From Rhabditoides inermis (Eukaryota > Nematoda > Chromadorea > Rhabditida > Rhabditidae): a DNA stretch of 64,000 nucleotides. Positions 23,358 through 36,044 of this stretch are shown here, one piece after another. Positions within the stretch are counted from its first letter, which is position 1; each line of letters opens with the position of its first letter. Where the stretch lies: positions 701,001 to 765,000 of the forward strand of contig CAWZYM010000301.1 in NCBI GenBank assembly GCA_963966185.1. Direction: 5' to 3'. A model generated the notes under the pieces. It saw only the letters and a list, made by a program, of their open reading frames with translations, was not told the origin of the DNA and made no database searches. A program made the translations under genes and the position numbers.

Positions 23358-26178
23358 ATGGCGGGCCCTGCTAACAGCTTGAAAGAGGTACGTTACACTT
23401 TTTTTTAACACATTCTGCCCGGCCATTTATCCCTGCAATCACCGTCATTGATTGATTGACCATTGTCTCCCAACTCTCAATGACTTGGTTTATGCATCAT
23501 TCACTGAAAACTGTTTATGAAATGTATTTTTAGCTGGTCAAGTTCGAGAACACTCTTCTCTTCGCTGGGGAGCTGTACACAACCACCGCCAAGCTTCTCA
23601 ACTACTGTTTCGGTGTGCGACCGCTTCACGAGGTATGCCCTAGGATGTAGGCGACCCTAATTTGCATATGTCAGGTATTCGCATGCGCAGTGTCGGACCC
23701 GTCGCAGGCGGGCGAGTGCGCGGAGCGGGCGAAGCGTATACTGGATCATGTGGGGGAGAAGCTGAGGCTGAAGATGCATGAGTACACACAGGCCAACGGG
23801 TGAGGCGAGGTTTATGGATGACATGTTGTCTTCTTGATACACATTACTTGGCCTAATAATTATTAACCATGTGGTTTTCTATACAAATTTCACGGTGACG
23901 GGTGAATGCGCATGTGGTTGTGAAGATGTGCGATACATACGGTGTGCAGGCTGTGCTCCGCGTCGTTCTCGGATCTGTGCGAGCAGCTGCGTCTCTTCCA
24001 CGCAGTCTACGAGTCGCGCGCCGTCGACCTACTCTTCAGCCCCGACGACATGATCGACATGGACAACGTGATGCAGAACATCGAGCACATGATCGCCGGA
24101 GGTGGGTCGTTGGGCTCTTGTTATGAGAGAAACATGGCTTGTGAAAGTGTAAGTCGGTCACGTTTCAGACAAGAAGCGGTTCGCGGCGCGTCTCCCGGCC
24201 GCACTGATGCAACACGTGCAGAGGGTGAGTAGTCCCCCTAGTATTTGTATGTGTGTCTGCTCTGCAGGCGTCGTCTCCCACCCCCACCGAGGGCTCTTCC
24301 GTGATGGAGTACGCGCGGGAGGACGGCGTGGTCACCTCCCTGTCCATACTGCGCAGCCGGGGAGAGGCGCCCCTCGTCGATGACACACTCGAGTTCGTAC
24401 AGAGCTGCTGCAGGGTGAGTGACAACGTGACACGTACATGCAAATTGAACTGTGAACTTATTACGATTGGCCAGTGAGCTATGAAGGTAATGGAATGATG
24501 AAACATAAACACACTAAGTTTGTTGATCAGTTTTATGTGCGTTCACGATAAAAGGGAACATGTATATTTTTGAGGCGTCGGAGAAGGTGCGTTCGCACGA
24601 CGCGCACTCGCTGGCTGTGCTGCAGAGGGCGCTGGGGGAGGTGCCCGACAAGGCAGAACCGATGGAGGAGCTGGAACAGGCACTCGACTCGTGCGTCCTC
24701 ATTCCCCTCTCTCATGGTTACTGTTGTTTACTTGTAGGCTGTCGATGGCGTGGATGGAGGCTATGGAGGACCCGGACCACCGAGTCGGCGAGACGTACAT
24801 GAAGCTGATGGAGCAGGTGGGTGGGAGGTGGTCGACGGATTCCGCAACATTATTGCATGTAATCATGTTTAGGTGTACTGTCGTGTTGCTGTGTCGTCGC
24901 GTGGGGCTGCCATGATGCGCATCTACGCCCCATACGTGGAGCAGGGACTCATGCCCGACACTCGCCACAAGTTCATCCCGGTCAGCGAGATTTAGTGTTT
25001 TTTGCTCGTGCATTCCCTTTCAGGCGTTCTTATTTGCGTAAGACGTGAAATGTATACGTAGTGGATTGTGTTGCAGGACTTTGACCAGCAGCTGTCTATG
25101 TTGATCAATCAGCTGGGCGACCATCAGTCGACAGCCACTGATCCTGAGAAGTTCAAGAGGGTCAGCCAGAAGGTGAGCGGAATGAGAATGACTTCGAACA
25201 GTTTCGTAGTGGATGATTATGAAACATGTTTGTACACGAATGGTTGAGTGAAGGCTTATGTGGTCCGTTTCAGCTGCTCTGGTTCCTTCTCGTCGTCCCC
25301 CGCCCGACCCTATTCCGCCTGCTGATGCAGTCACTCGACAACAAACTCATCGTCCCCACCGTCGTCAAGGTCGGCAAGGGAGTGGCTAGAACTGTATTCC
25401 AAGTTATACATGGTATTAGTCAACATATGTGTTCTCTATACGATGACGAGTAGGTGAAATGTTAAATTTGATTGCGCAAGTGAATTATTGTGTATTGGTG
25501 AGATGTGTGTTGAAATCTATGTGTTGTAGGTGCTTCGGTGTTGCCGTCCCTTGTTGTCGGTGGAGATCCCTCTGGAGGAGCGGAAGCCGCACGGGGAGAC
25601 GGAGCCCATCCTCATCAACGCCTTCCGCACTATTCTCGAGCAGGAGGAGTGGCGGTGGCACAAGGTACGCCAAGGGTTGAATTGAATTTCAAAGTGCCGC
25701 ATAGAAGTTATGAATATCATAACGAGTTTGCACTACAAAATACTCGATCGGGTTTCTTTGATTGGGCGAAGTATTTAATTTGATTATGTGATTAAGCATA
25801 TTATGTAATTGAGTATTAAATATGTTGATTGATTCGTTGCAGGCAGATCAGCAGGACAACCTGATCTACGTGATTGCGTCGCTGACTCGACAGAAGAGAG
25901 CGGTGCAGAAGAGGGAGGGGGAGAAGATCAGCGAGTGTTTGGGGGAGGTGAGAGAGACAGAGAGAGAGAGAGGGGGGGGGGGAGAAATGAGAGAGAGAGG
26001 GGGGAGAGAGGGAAAGGAGAGAGGAGATTGAGTATTCCTTCTAGGTTCTGGAGGAGTCTCTCCTCTGCGTGTCTGCCCTCTTTGCCCTCCTCATCCTTCC
26101 TCATCTCATGGCCGGAGAACAGCAGGCCATGATGCTCAAGTTGATAGCCAGGTGAGATTGATAGTTGTTGATCAATCG

Positions 26179-26217
<39 letters not shown>

Positions 26218-29200
26218 CAGACTGATGGCAGTGCACGGTGCGAAGGACTCCCCGGTGCGGTGGACCCGGCAGCTGGGAGTGGATTGTGATGGTGAGGGGG
26301 GAGGGTGTATTCTGTGTAAGTAGGTTTTTTGGTGTGCTAGGTAAAGTGTAATGGGGACTCATCTTTCTGAGTGTTTGCAAAGCAAAATTTTTAGCAAATA
26401 TAAATATTAACTAGTGCTGATTGAAATGTGTTTCACGATAAATAATAGTCTTGGAATGCCATGATGACAGTAATGGGCACAAGACTACCATGATAATAGT
26501 GTGCTATGTGCTAATATGAGCCCTTGTAGAGCGTGTGTTGGTGCGAGCCCCGGAGCTGCTGTGTCTGTGCGTGGATCTACTGTCGAGGGGCGACGCCAAC
26601 TCGGAACTATGCCGCACGCTGCTCAGACTACTCGGAGAGAAGCTGCAGCGTGGGTGCTCTCTCCTCTCGCTGCTCTCTCTTCTTCTCTCCTCTTCTCTAT
26701 CTCTTGCCTATCTCTCATGACATGACACGTCCCTGTTCAGACGACGGTGTTGTGTTGGAGTGTCAGTCGGCTGCCGCAGTGCTGGACCGCCTCAACTCTC
26801 TTCCGTGGTTCGCCAAGTACGCCGTCTCCGGATGGTGTGCGCATGCACTCGGATTGGGAGGAGAGGGAGCAGTGCACAGACAGGTTAGTACACACAGTGG
26901 GTTACGTAGTTACGATGCGGTACATGTGTGATGAACATGGTGTTTTCAACAACGATATGAGTCCAGATCCCCACCGGGCTGTTCAAGTCTCTGTCGTTGG
27001 ATGCGCAGGAGAAGTTCGAGCAGGTGGGTGGATGGGATGGAGTCAATCGATAGCCAATGAATACCTGCTCTCAGGTGGTGACGTCATTCGACTGCTCCCC
27101 GGCCGAGTGCTTCCTAAGGGGAATCTTGGAGCTGGCGCTGTTCGACAAACAGACTGCCCTCGAGTTTCTGGAGCAGGGTGAGTGGAGAAAGGGAACAAAT
27201 GAGGAAAGGGGGATCGGAAGAAGATGAGGAGTGATGTGTTGTGTTGCAGACATCAGTGTGTGGCCGGGGGCGGATGACGTGTACACGAAGCTGGCAGTGG
27301 CTCTGGTGGATGCGATGGATGGAGGAGCCGTGTACACTCCGGAGAGGGTGAGGGGGGAGACGAGGAGGAATTGATTATTTTGTGTGTTCGGATTCGGATA
27401 TGTAGCGTAACTCATGTGTGTGAAAAGTGAATGTTTTTCATTTCCTTTCTCCCTTCCAGGTGAGCGAATGCAGCGAGGTGCTGGTTCGTCTTCTGGAGGC
27501 GCTCGATCCATCGACACAGTGGGGACAGCTGGCAAACGTCAACCAGAGCATATACCACGGTGAGAGCTGAGAGAGATGAGAAAAGGGGGTGGCAGAGTAA
27601 TGGGTGTGTGGCAAATACACATTGTATGAAGTTTCGTTCAATGGAGATGAGTATGTTGCAGGCACCCGTCTGGTGCAGCACCTTCTGCTGCTGTCTTCTG
27701 CTGTCAAGATCGCGTTCGCCAAGGCAGAAGACGCCGACGACGCTTCCAGACACAAGGCGAGTCGGAATGACAGGCTAGCATATTTATCACTGATGTTGAA
27801 CGATTACCGAAGAATTTTCATCACAGTAATGTTGTGGATGTGAAACGTATTTTTTATTGGTGAGTAGAGATTGGTTTGCCTTTCGAAGTTCTTAAATAGT
27901 GTATATGTTGGAGGCGTTGTCTGTGGCATGGGTGCTGGCGCAGTCGTGGTGCGAGCAGTGCAAGGCGCACGTGGAGAGGGAGGTGCAGGAGATGAGGAGA
28001 GAGACGAGGGAGGACAGGGACAAGGGGTGAGTGTTCGGATTGCCGTCATCACAACAGGGCTGTTGGCAAGGACACGGTTGACATGTGTTGCAGTGTGTCT
28101 CCGCGTGGCTGTCGCGTGGAGGAGAGGGTGTGCACTCAGGTGTGGATGCTGTTCACCGAAGCCGTCGCCATATCCAACATTGCGCCCATGGTACGTATGC
28201 GTTACCATGCCTTTGTCTCATCATATCTCCTAACTATTGACATCTGTAGGTGGTGTGTGCGAAGCACTCTAGATGTGATGTGTTCCCTGACCTTGTTGGT
28301 TGCAGCCGCTGTCGGCGCTGCAGGTGCTGCTCACTTGCCTGGCCGACCACGCGATGGATGTGATGAGGGTGAAGCAGCGGCCGGTGCTCGACGGACTCGC
28401 CAGCGACTATGTCCCAGTACGTCCCTCTTCCCCCCTCCTCTCCACCTTCTCCCCTCTATATCAGTTGCCTGTTTCAGAACAAGACTGTTTACGCGTTCGC
28501 ATCGCCCAAGACTGAGCAGCAGCAGCGTGAGTAGTTTAAATGTGCTTATTTTTTCAATTTTATCATTATTGATTACTCGGTTTCAGCTTCTGTGGCGATT
28601 GTGGCCCCCGCTCAGCAGCAGCAGCAGCACACACCCGTCGCTCCGCCCACCCAGTCTCCGCCCACTTCCGAGCACACTGCCGAGAACCCCATGTTCAATG
28701 GAGGAGGTGAGGGGAGGAGAAGGCATGGATGTATCGTCGCTCTCTCTATCTCTTTGATGTTTGCTTTCGGTGGTTGTGACGTGTGTTGTGTTTGTAGGTG
28801 GATCGGGTGGATTCCGCGGAGGCTTCGGGCTAAGCAAGAGAACGTCTGGATTCAACCAGACACCCCGCGACAGGAGAGACAGCCACGGTAGCCACTCGAG
28901 CTACGGAGGAGGAGGAGGGGGATATGGAAGGGGCAGAGGAGGAGGAGGAGGAGGAGGATTCCGTGGAGGGCCGAAGCAGGCGTATGGAAGTGGATGGGCG
29001 AACGATGCGCAGAGAGACCCGCAGGCTGGATACAGGAGGGACAGAGAAGAGCATGCAGCAGCGGAGGGAGGGGAATGGAAGCCGCACCGCGAGGAGAAGA
29101 ACCACAGCCACAACCAGCACCAGCAGAACCAGTCGCAGAACCAGAACCAGCAAGGCGGATTCCACCACAACCAGGGTGGATTTGGAGGCAACAGCACTGG

Positions 29201-29550
29201 ATGTGAGTGTTGTGATGTCACTGTGGTACGGATGTGTGTTCGTCACGTCTGTAGCTGTATGTGCATATTGTGATTTGATCAATGTTGACGTGCTGTTTTC
29301 AGCTCGCGATGGCTTTATGAACCACGCTGCGCAGATTGGCCACGAGAAGATGCGAGAGAATGTGGAGCGGCGGTTCGAGCAAGCGACAGTGGAGCAGCCG
29401 CAGGGATTCAGGGGAGGAGGAGGAGGAGGGTTCCGTGGAGGAGCATCGAATGGAGGAGGAGGAGAGGGAGGCTTCCAGTCGTCAGCTTCGGAGGCGGGCA
29501 GCTACCGTAGTTCGCGCGGCCGAGGTGGAAGGAGAAACAAGAAGAAGTAG
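23358..29550 (+). CDS. Unrecognised 1,126-residue helical protein with RG-rich tail, 29 exons
   Basis: Exons: 23358-23387, 23534-23632, 23675-23799, 23950-24101, 24169-24224, 24268-24414, 24575-24690, 24738-24816, 24873-24980, 25077-25172, 25274-25369, 25530-25664, 25843-25947, 26045-26151, 26221-26291, 26530-26649, 26741-26883, 26967-27023, 27075-27177, 27250-27347, 27460-27559, 27662-27756, 27914-28026, 28094-28190, 28306-28416, 28478-28526, 28587-28706, 28798-29202, 29303-29550. The ATG sits in CACCATGG. Residues 1 to about 850 are Leu-rich amphipathic helices without a catalytic motif, as in HEAT-like scaffolds. From about 870 the chain becomes Gln/Pro-rich, then an RG/G-rich tail with GGFRGGFGLSKRTSG, a His/Asn/Gln stretch and the end SSRGRGGRRNKKK, typical of RNA-binding proteins. 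Virilizer-like m6A-complex scaffolds have a comparable plan, but I see no specific match. The donor of exon 22 is GC; acceptors of exons 7 and 23 are GAG. Confidence 0.85.
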
Positions 29551-29776
29551 GCTCTGCCCGCCCATACGCATTTGTTACTTTGTTATCGTTCATACTTTGT
29601 ATTGGATCTCTCATACGATCGCCTCGATTGCACACATTTTTCGCTCTTGCTTTCTCAATTCACAGTCATTCTCTCAGTACCCTATCATATTTCGAAGTAT
29701 GCTTTCGGCTTTGCTAACGGTGATTTTTCACGGCATTTTTTCATTGTTATCGATTCTTTTTCGCAGATGTTATAGT

Positions 29777-29816
29777 AATAAAGTGTTTGATAATAATAAA
29801 CTGGTGTGAGAATAAA
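29777..29816 (+). promoter_or_regulatory. Poly(A) signals after the RG-rich gene
   Basis: Three AATAAA copies at 29777, 29795 and 29811, 227-266 bp past the stop. Confidence 0.6.
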
Positions 29817-30387
29817 TGTGCTTTTGCATCCATGGCGCCATCTCATTGCCTCTCTGTTCTGCACTCTGCGTCTCTCGCGCACCCCTCCCAGTCTGACTCT
29901 CGCCGCCGGGGACCGACGGAAGGAAGGACACGGTGGCCCCGCGCGCGCTATCGCTCATAACTTCTTTCAGAGAAGAGATACAAAGTTGCTCAATTCATGA
30001 CATATGATCTACGTAGGGGTAAATAAGACTAAAATAATAGGAGGGTGCTGACATAGCGCATACATACAATAATCAATGACTTTTGGTCGAATTCAGGCGC
30101 GCACCCTGAACCATCACAAGCAACCCTCACTCATTCAGTGAGAATCGTCCCTGTTCTTCACCTTACAGTACCGCCAAACTGAACCTTCTTTTCAAGAATA
30201 GCAATTCGTGTGTATTGAACAGATGATAATGACAAATATATGTAAATCTCATATTTTTCAAATACTTCATTGCACACGAAAATTAGTAAATATACTCGAT
30301 AGTATGTACAAAATAACAGTGAAGTCAAGTAGACTTGAATGAGTCAGCATACCGTACTTTTGGGTATACTTGTATGTTATACAGTAC
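29817..30387. other. Intergenic region between convergent genes
   Basis: A GC-rich block (29825-29955) followed by AT-rich DNA. No gene seen. Confidence 0.5.
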
Positions 30388-30659
30388 TTATAGGTCTCCC
30401 TTGATGTTGGGGTGGTTGGGGTTGTCGAGGTACTGCTTGAAACACGTTCGGATCTTGTTGAACTCAGACAGACAGACGACGTACTGAAATGACAACGTCT
30501 CTCTCTCTCTCTTTCTCTCTTTCTCTCTCTCTCTCTCTCTATTTGTTCCATTTGAATTATAAAAAAAATATGCGAGAGTTTACCTTTACGGGATCGGACG
30601 GGACTCCCTTTGTCGTCTCACAGTACACCATACACGCAGGCGAGACCTGAACGGGTACG

Positions 30660-30703
<44 letters not shown>

Positions 30704-31516
30704 TGAATAAAGGAAGAGGGAGGGTGGGAGAGAGAGGAAAGGAGAGAGGCAGAGAGCTGTGTGACGGACCCCCTGTTGTCTGCAGCACTGTGAGTGGTCG
30801 GCCCTGCTGGATGCGCAGTCCCACATCTGACCCACTGTCGGTCCTCGCGACTGGCACTGTGTCAGGAAGCCCAGCACCTGAACAGCCGCCTATCGTCTCA
30901 TCTTCCGAGAATGTTCACTCGTGGCTGGTATGCGATCCTCCACATATGCGATCCACGCTCGTACATAGATGTTCTCTAGCACCGCTATGACTATAGTCTA
31001 ATGCTTATCGAGTCTGTCTGATAGGTTCTCCATGCCCCCCCCCCCCTCCACTGACCGTCTCCGGTGCGAGTGCGTTGAAGTCGCAGTACCTCCTCCGGCA
31101 CTCCACGTCCGCGTTCTTCAGATGCCGACAGCACACGCGCAGCTTCTGGTTGGCGTTCCGCTGGCCAGGCACACCGTAGCTAAACAGAGGGTTAGAATGG
31201 GAATCTTAAGATTGTTATACCGTGCTGTGATCATGAAGGTTAGGCGTTAGGAACGACTTGAAATACGTATCCGACTCACACTCATGTTCTTTCTTATAAA
31301 CAGTTCTTGTATGTAAGAAAAATATGTAAGAAATCGCACACATGTATCTCTATTGAAACGTGTGTGTAAATGAGGTGCCCACATCTGTCTCACGTGGTCT
31401 CCCTGTCCCCCTCCATTGGCGGCCATGGCACGAGCTGGCTCCGGCTGCTGGGCTGGAGACATGCCCCACGAGGGCATCTGCCACTGCAACCAGACAGTCT
31501 CTCCCTCTCTCTCCCT

Positions 31517-31557
<41 letters not shown>

Positions 31558-31679
31558 GGATGGCGTACCTGCGGCTGTGCCCACTGTTGGAATGGGTTCC
31601 AGTTCCATCCCGGCTGTTGTGCGAGGGAGAGAGGAAGGAGGAGAAGGAGGAGGGAGAGGGAGAGGGAGAGGGGGTGCAT
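30388..31679 (-). CDS. DB-module secreted protein C
   Basis: Nematode DB-module protein, 200 residues, function unknown. Exons on the minus strand: 31679-31569, 31483-31383, 31179-31056, 30877-30770, 30646-30584, 30483-30388. A signal peptide ([20 protein letters not shown]) precedes a Trp/Gln/Pro-rich spacer, then the Cys pattern of the module: LRVCC...[55 protein letters not shown]. The WDC...DHxxCC core matches the DB consensus I know. The donor of exon 4 is the weak GTCCGT. The Leu run of the signal peptide is encoded by near-perfect CTCTCC/CTCCTT simple repeat. It shares exon structure with the neighbouring gene B, so the two are duplicates. Confidence 0.88.
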
Positions 31680-34218
31680 AGATGGCACTGCAATTGATAG
31701 TAGGATAACGTCGGATATCACACATAGTTGCTTATCAGTACTACAGAAGGCGACAAAATGTGAAGATTACGTATCCGTGAGAAGGAAGCAGGAATGAGTT
31801 GATTTGCCACTCAGATGGACACCCTATTACGAAAGCGGAGGGATGTGGTGGTTAGACCGTCCATTCAAGGAACTGCATACATTTACATGCTAGACAACAC
31901 CATGCAGCAGCAGCAGGAGTGTGTTGGAGAATGTGAATTCGTGAGACATGCATATGTAGTCACATGGTCTGGGAATAACACCACCACTCAATGAAAAGGG
32001 ATCGGTGAACCAGACATTTAAATAGCTCGAAACCCTAAGTGGTTTGACGATGAGAACATAAACAGAAAAGCGTTGAAATATGGAAAACTATGAACCAATG
32101 AATGGATCTGGATTCTGAAAACGCAACAAAACCAATTTAGTTATGACATCGTTTTTTGTGGACAGGCATAGACATGAAAGGACAGATGAAAGATATTGGA
32201 TTCGGGATTAGCCCTGCCAATACGCAATACCGGGATGTGGGAAGGCTACAGCGGAACAGGTTCATCCAGCAATCCGGACTGATCTCTCTCTCTCTTTCTC
32301 TATCGTGCTCTTTCTCTCTTTCTCTCTCTCTCTCTCTCCTTCTCTGATAGCCCACCTACCCCGTCTAATATCCGTGAAATTCGACTTACCCTGTCTCTCT
32401 CTAACGAACACCAAAATCGTGAGAGAGAAAAGTTTTCCAGATTATTCCATGTATCGAAAATAGAAAGTGTATGCGTAATGTGAGCATGTCAGAAGCGAAA
32501 ACACAAAGTAAAAAGTAAGGGGTGGAGATCGACATATAACATATTATATGATAGAATCAGCAGAGTGTGAAATAGAGCGTCGAATACGCGGCGTTTACCT
32601 GTGTGATATAATTGATCTACCTGGTCGGGCTATGGAAGACCGGTATATATAGGGAGAGAGTGAGTGGCAGTCTGAATGAGAGTGGAACACTTACATATCA
32701 TGGAACATGGAACGGTACGTGTTAGCCGTCTGCGGCTTTATACCTCTTCATTCTCAGTCAGAATTACACAGCCAAGAAACTGGAAGCAGTGAAATGAAAG
32801 ACAAGAAACATGACTCATGCTGTTACGACTGACAAGACAAGTGAAGACAAGGACAGAAGACATCTTAGATTTGTGTGAAAGGGAAGATAATCAAGAAAGT
32901 ATATTGCATATGCAGAGAATTGAATGAGACTTGGTGATGCGGGCTAAAGATAAAAAGAGAACTTTTTTATTAGATGACTGTTACCGGAAAAAGTGTGATT
33001 ATAGATAGGAAACAAAACATATTGTTCACGTATTTATTTCTGCAATTTGTCCAGCCGGAATCACAGATATAACCATATAATCTATAAATATGAATTATGC
33101 AAATCAGAACAGTAAGAGGGCCACAGACACTGAGTGAGAGAGATGATAGAAAATGTTGACAGAAAACGATCGAATGATGATAGCAACACCAAAGATTAGT
33201 TTCTGCTCACCAGTCACTCAATACTCAATGTAAGACGGATGTGATTTTTCATTGAAATGAGCCAAATATTTACACAAATGCAAACCTTTTCTTTATAAAA
33301 AGCTTTGCGCAAACCTCCGTTCAATCTGAAATGTTACTGGTCAGAAAAGTGACAAGTGACAGTCGGATCTCCTCCACGAATGTGGATGAGAAGATGGATA
33401 TGGGGGTGGACTGTGCTCCGCGCTCTCTCACATTCTCGCCCTCACCTTTGTCTCTCAGCTGGACTCCATCCGACAACCCTCGCCACATCCAGCAATATCG
33501 ATTGAAATCCGCTGTTTTCGGGAGCTATCTTCATCTTGTTTCACAATTTATGCTTATATGCAACCGACCATCATTAAATAGATTAACACAGTTCATGTAT
33601 TTTTTGTTAGATGTTTACAACATTAGTTAATGTTTTAGAGAAAACCAAAAACTAAACATGATAATAATGAAAAGCATGCATATATTATATATTGTCGCTC
33701 ATGTCGTATATGATTATGTTCAGCTCATGAAATTATGTTCAGTTTATTCCGATGAAGCGAGCTTTACTTGAATACTTCAGCAGCACCGTTTTCTAGTTTC
33801 AGTTGTGATTCATAATGAACAAGACGCGTCAACATACATTTGACAACTATTCTTTACACTTCGCGTGAAGATCTGGGGTTAGTTTGTTTTACTTTTTATT
33901 CGCTTATACTTGTTTCAAAAATGCAGACACATAATGCATTTTCAGTCTCAAACGATGAACCGCTTTCAGCACTGGATCGATTCCGTGCATGACTAAAAAG
34001 GATTAGGTGAGTCTGCCGTTTTTAGTGTTTCAATTATCAAATACCACATTTCATACTAGACAGAATGGAAAGTTAAAAAGTCTAAAGTAATATCACTGTC
34101 GTCTAGCGTCTACCTACACAACAAATCTCGAAACATTCCAGGAAGTACGTATAATTGCGAACACATTCAAGAATGATCTGGGTCGGAGATTCGTCATTCG
34201 TTTTATTAATCTTCACAT
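31680..34218. other. 2.5-kb region between DB genes C and B
   Basis: Includes the gene C promoter. A CT tract lies at about 32282-32342 and a TATATATA stretch at 32644-32651. An open frame of 99 codons (33331-33630) lies 38 bp after a TATAAAAAG stretch but has no recognisable domain. I call no gene here. Confidence 0.4.
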
Positions 34219-34388
34219 TTAATTATCTCCATAAATGTTCTCGTGTGTTTGTAGAAATGTGCGGAAGCAGTGTCGCAGTTTGTCGAATTGTGGAACACAC
34301 GCCAGATAGTTGACTGGATTATACTGCGGTCGGCGGGTAGCGTCACAGTATTGCAGACAGTTAGCTGCCACCTGCAAGCACGAACTGG

Positions 34389-34435
<47 letters not shown>

Positions 34436-34812
34436 GCTCCTGTTAGTTTGTTAATTGTGATAATTGATACTGCTGCTCAATAAAAAAGTATGAGCTTCGC
34501 CAGATATTGTGCGACGAAACAGGATGAGAGTGAAACAGATCATATAATATTTTTTGTGACTTTTCGAAGTCCAAGTGATTATTGTATTATCTGAACCCTA
34601 CCGTACTCTCTCCTGTCTACCGTACCCTCCCCCTTCCCACAGTACCCCCTGTTGCCTGCAGCACTGTGTGTGGTCCTCCTGGCTCGTCGCACAATCCCAC
34701 ATCAATCCAACTGTGTCGCCCTTCATAGCGCACTGCGTCCAGAAAGCGGGAACCTGAACGTCACCTCCCTCCCTCTCCCTCTCTCTCTCCCTTCCTCTCC
34801 CTATCCCTCTCC

Positions 34813-34849
<37 letters not shown>

Positions 34850-36010
34850 ACATTCTGTGCGGACAGCGCTTCGAAGTCGCAGTACTTGATTCTGCACTCA
34901 GTGTCCGCCTCGTTCTGTTGTCGACAGCACGTGCGCAGCTTCTGGTTAGCGTTCCGCCGCCCCGCCACACCGTAGCTGCAATCCATAAACACATGACAAG
35001 AATTCCCACTCAGCAAGACGATTGAAAATGATCAGACCATGCGTATATCACATGATCCGCGTAAGAATCGAACGAATTTTGGGCATATGGGATTAGGGCT
35101 TACTTGTGTGCATAAAGAGGTTTTCGAGGGTGCTCTACAAGGTGGTATAGGTGGTTTTGGTCCGTTATGCAAATTTGATCAGTTAAGGGACCATGAAATA
35201 ATTCGGTCAGTTTTTGTTCAAGATGATTTCTGAAGAGCTCATTCGATTTGTCAAAACATTTTAATACATTTTTCATAAACACTGTTTTTTGGCGTTGCCT
35301 TTGTGTTCATCCGTGATGGCGTGATGTTGAAAATGGTCTATTAATCTCGAAATTTCATAATAACGCCAAAAGGCAACACTAGATTTGTATAAACACAACT
35401 ATATAGACTAACTAAAAGGTGTATAATCCGAATATAAGTAAAAGTGATTTATGTTTTTTCGGGGGTCAAGAATTGAAAAGTGGCGGGAACATCCGGATTT
35501 TCTTGTCACTTTCATCGCCCTGGATGAGCAAAAAGGCAACATTTAATTTTCACGGTAAAAAGCATGCAGACTAATAAACATACGAAAAATCCAATGATGG
35601 TAGTCGCTTTTGTTAGTTCGAGGCGGAAAGTTCTTAAAAAAAGTTGAAATATGCAAGTTTTTTTTTTACATTTTCTTGATCAGAACTTTTTCAAAAATGA
35701 TTTTCATGATGAACATGCTATATGAAAATTGTCTTAAAATGTTGATACAAACCGAAAGAGCCCTTCAGAAGTCATTTTGAACAAAAACTGACCGAATTGA
35801 GGTCATGGTCCCTTAACTGACAAAATTTGCAAAATGGACCAAAACCACCTGTATACCACCTTGTAGAGCACCCTCAAAAACCTATATATGCACACAAGTA
35901 GCTCCTAGGTCCCACTTCGTTCGATTTTTACGCGGATCGTGTGATATGTGAGCTTGTTGAAACGTACTTGATTAGTTTTGTCGAAATAGTGTAAGATTAT
36001 GTGAATATGA

Positions 36011-36044
<34 letters not shown>

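Noticed and set aside
22747..23382. 211-codon plus-strand frame before the RG-rich gene
   Set aside because: It overlaps exon 1 in a different frame, is Arg/Ser/Cys-rich like random GC-rich DNA and has no recognisable domain.
28830..29282. Minus-strand frames opposite the RG-rich exons
   Set aside because: Ser/Val/Leu-rich antisense shadows of the GGA-rich coding sequence.
33331..33630. 99-codon plus-strand frame with a TATA-like stretch upstream
   Set aside because: No domain, signal peptide or poly(A) signal was found; kept only as a note in the intergenic entry.
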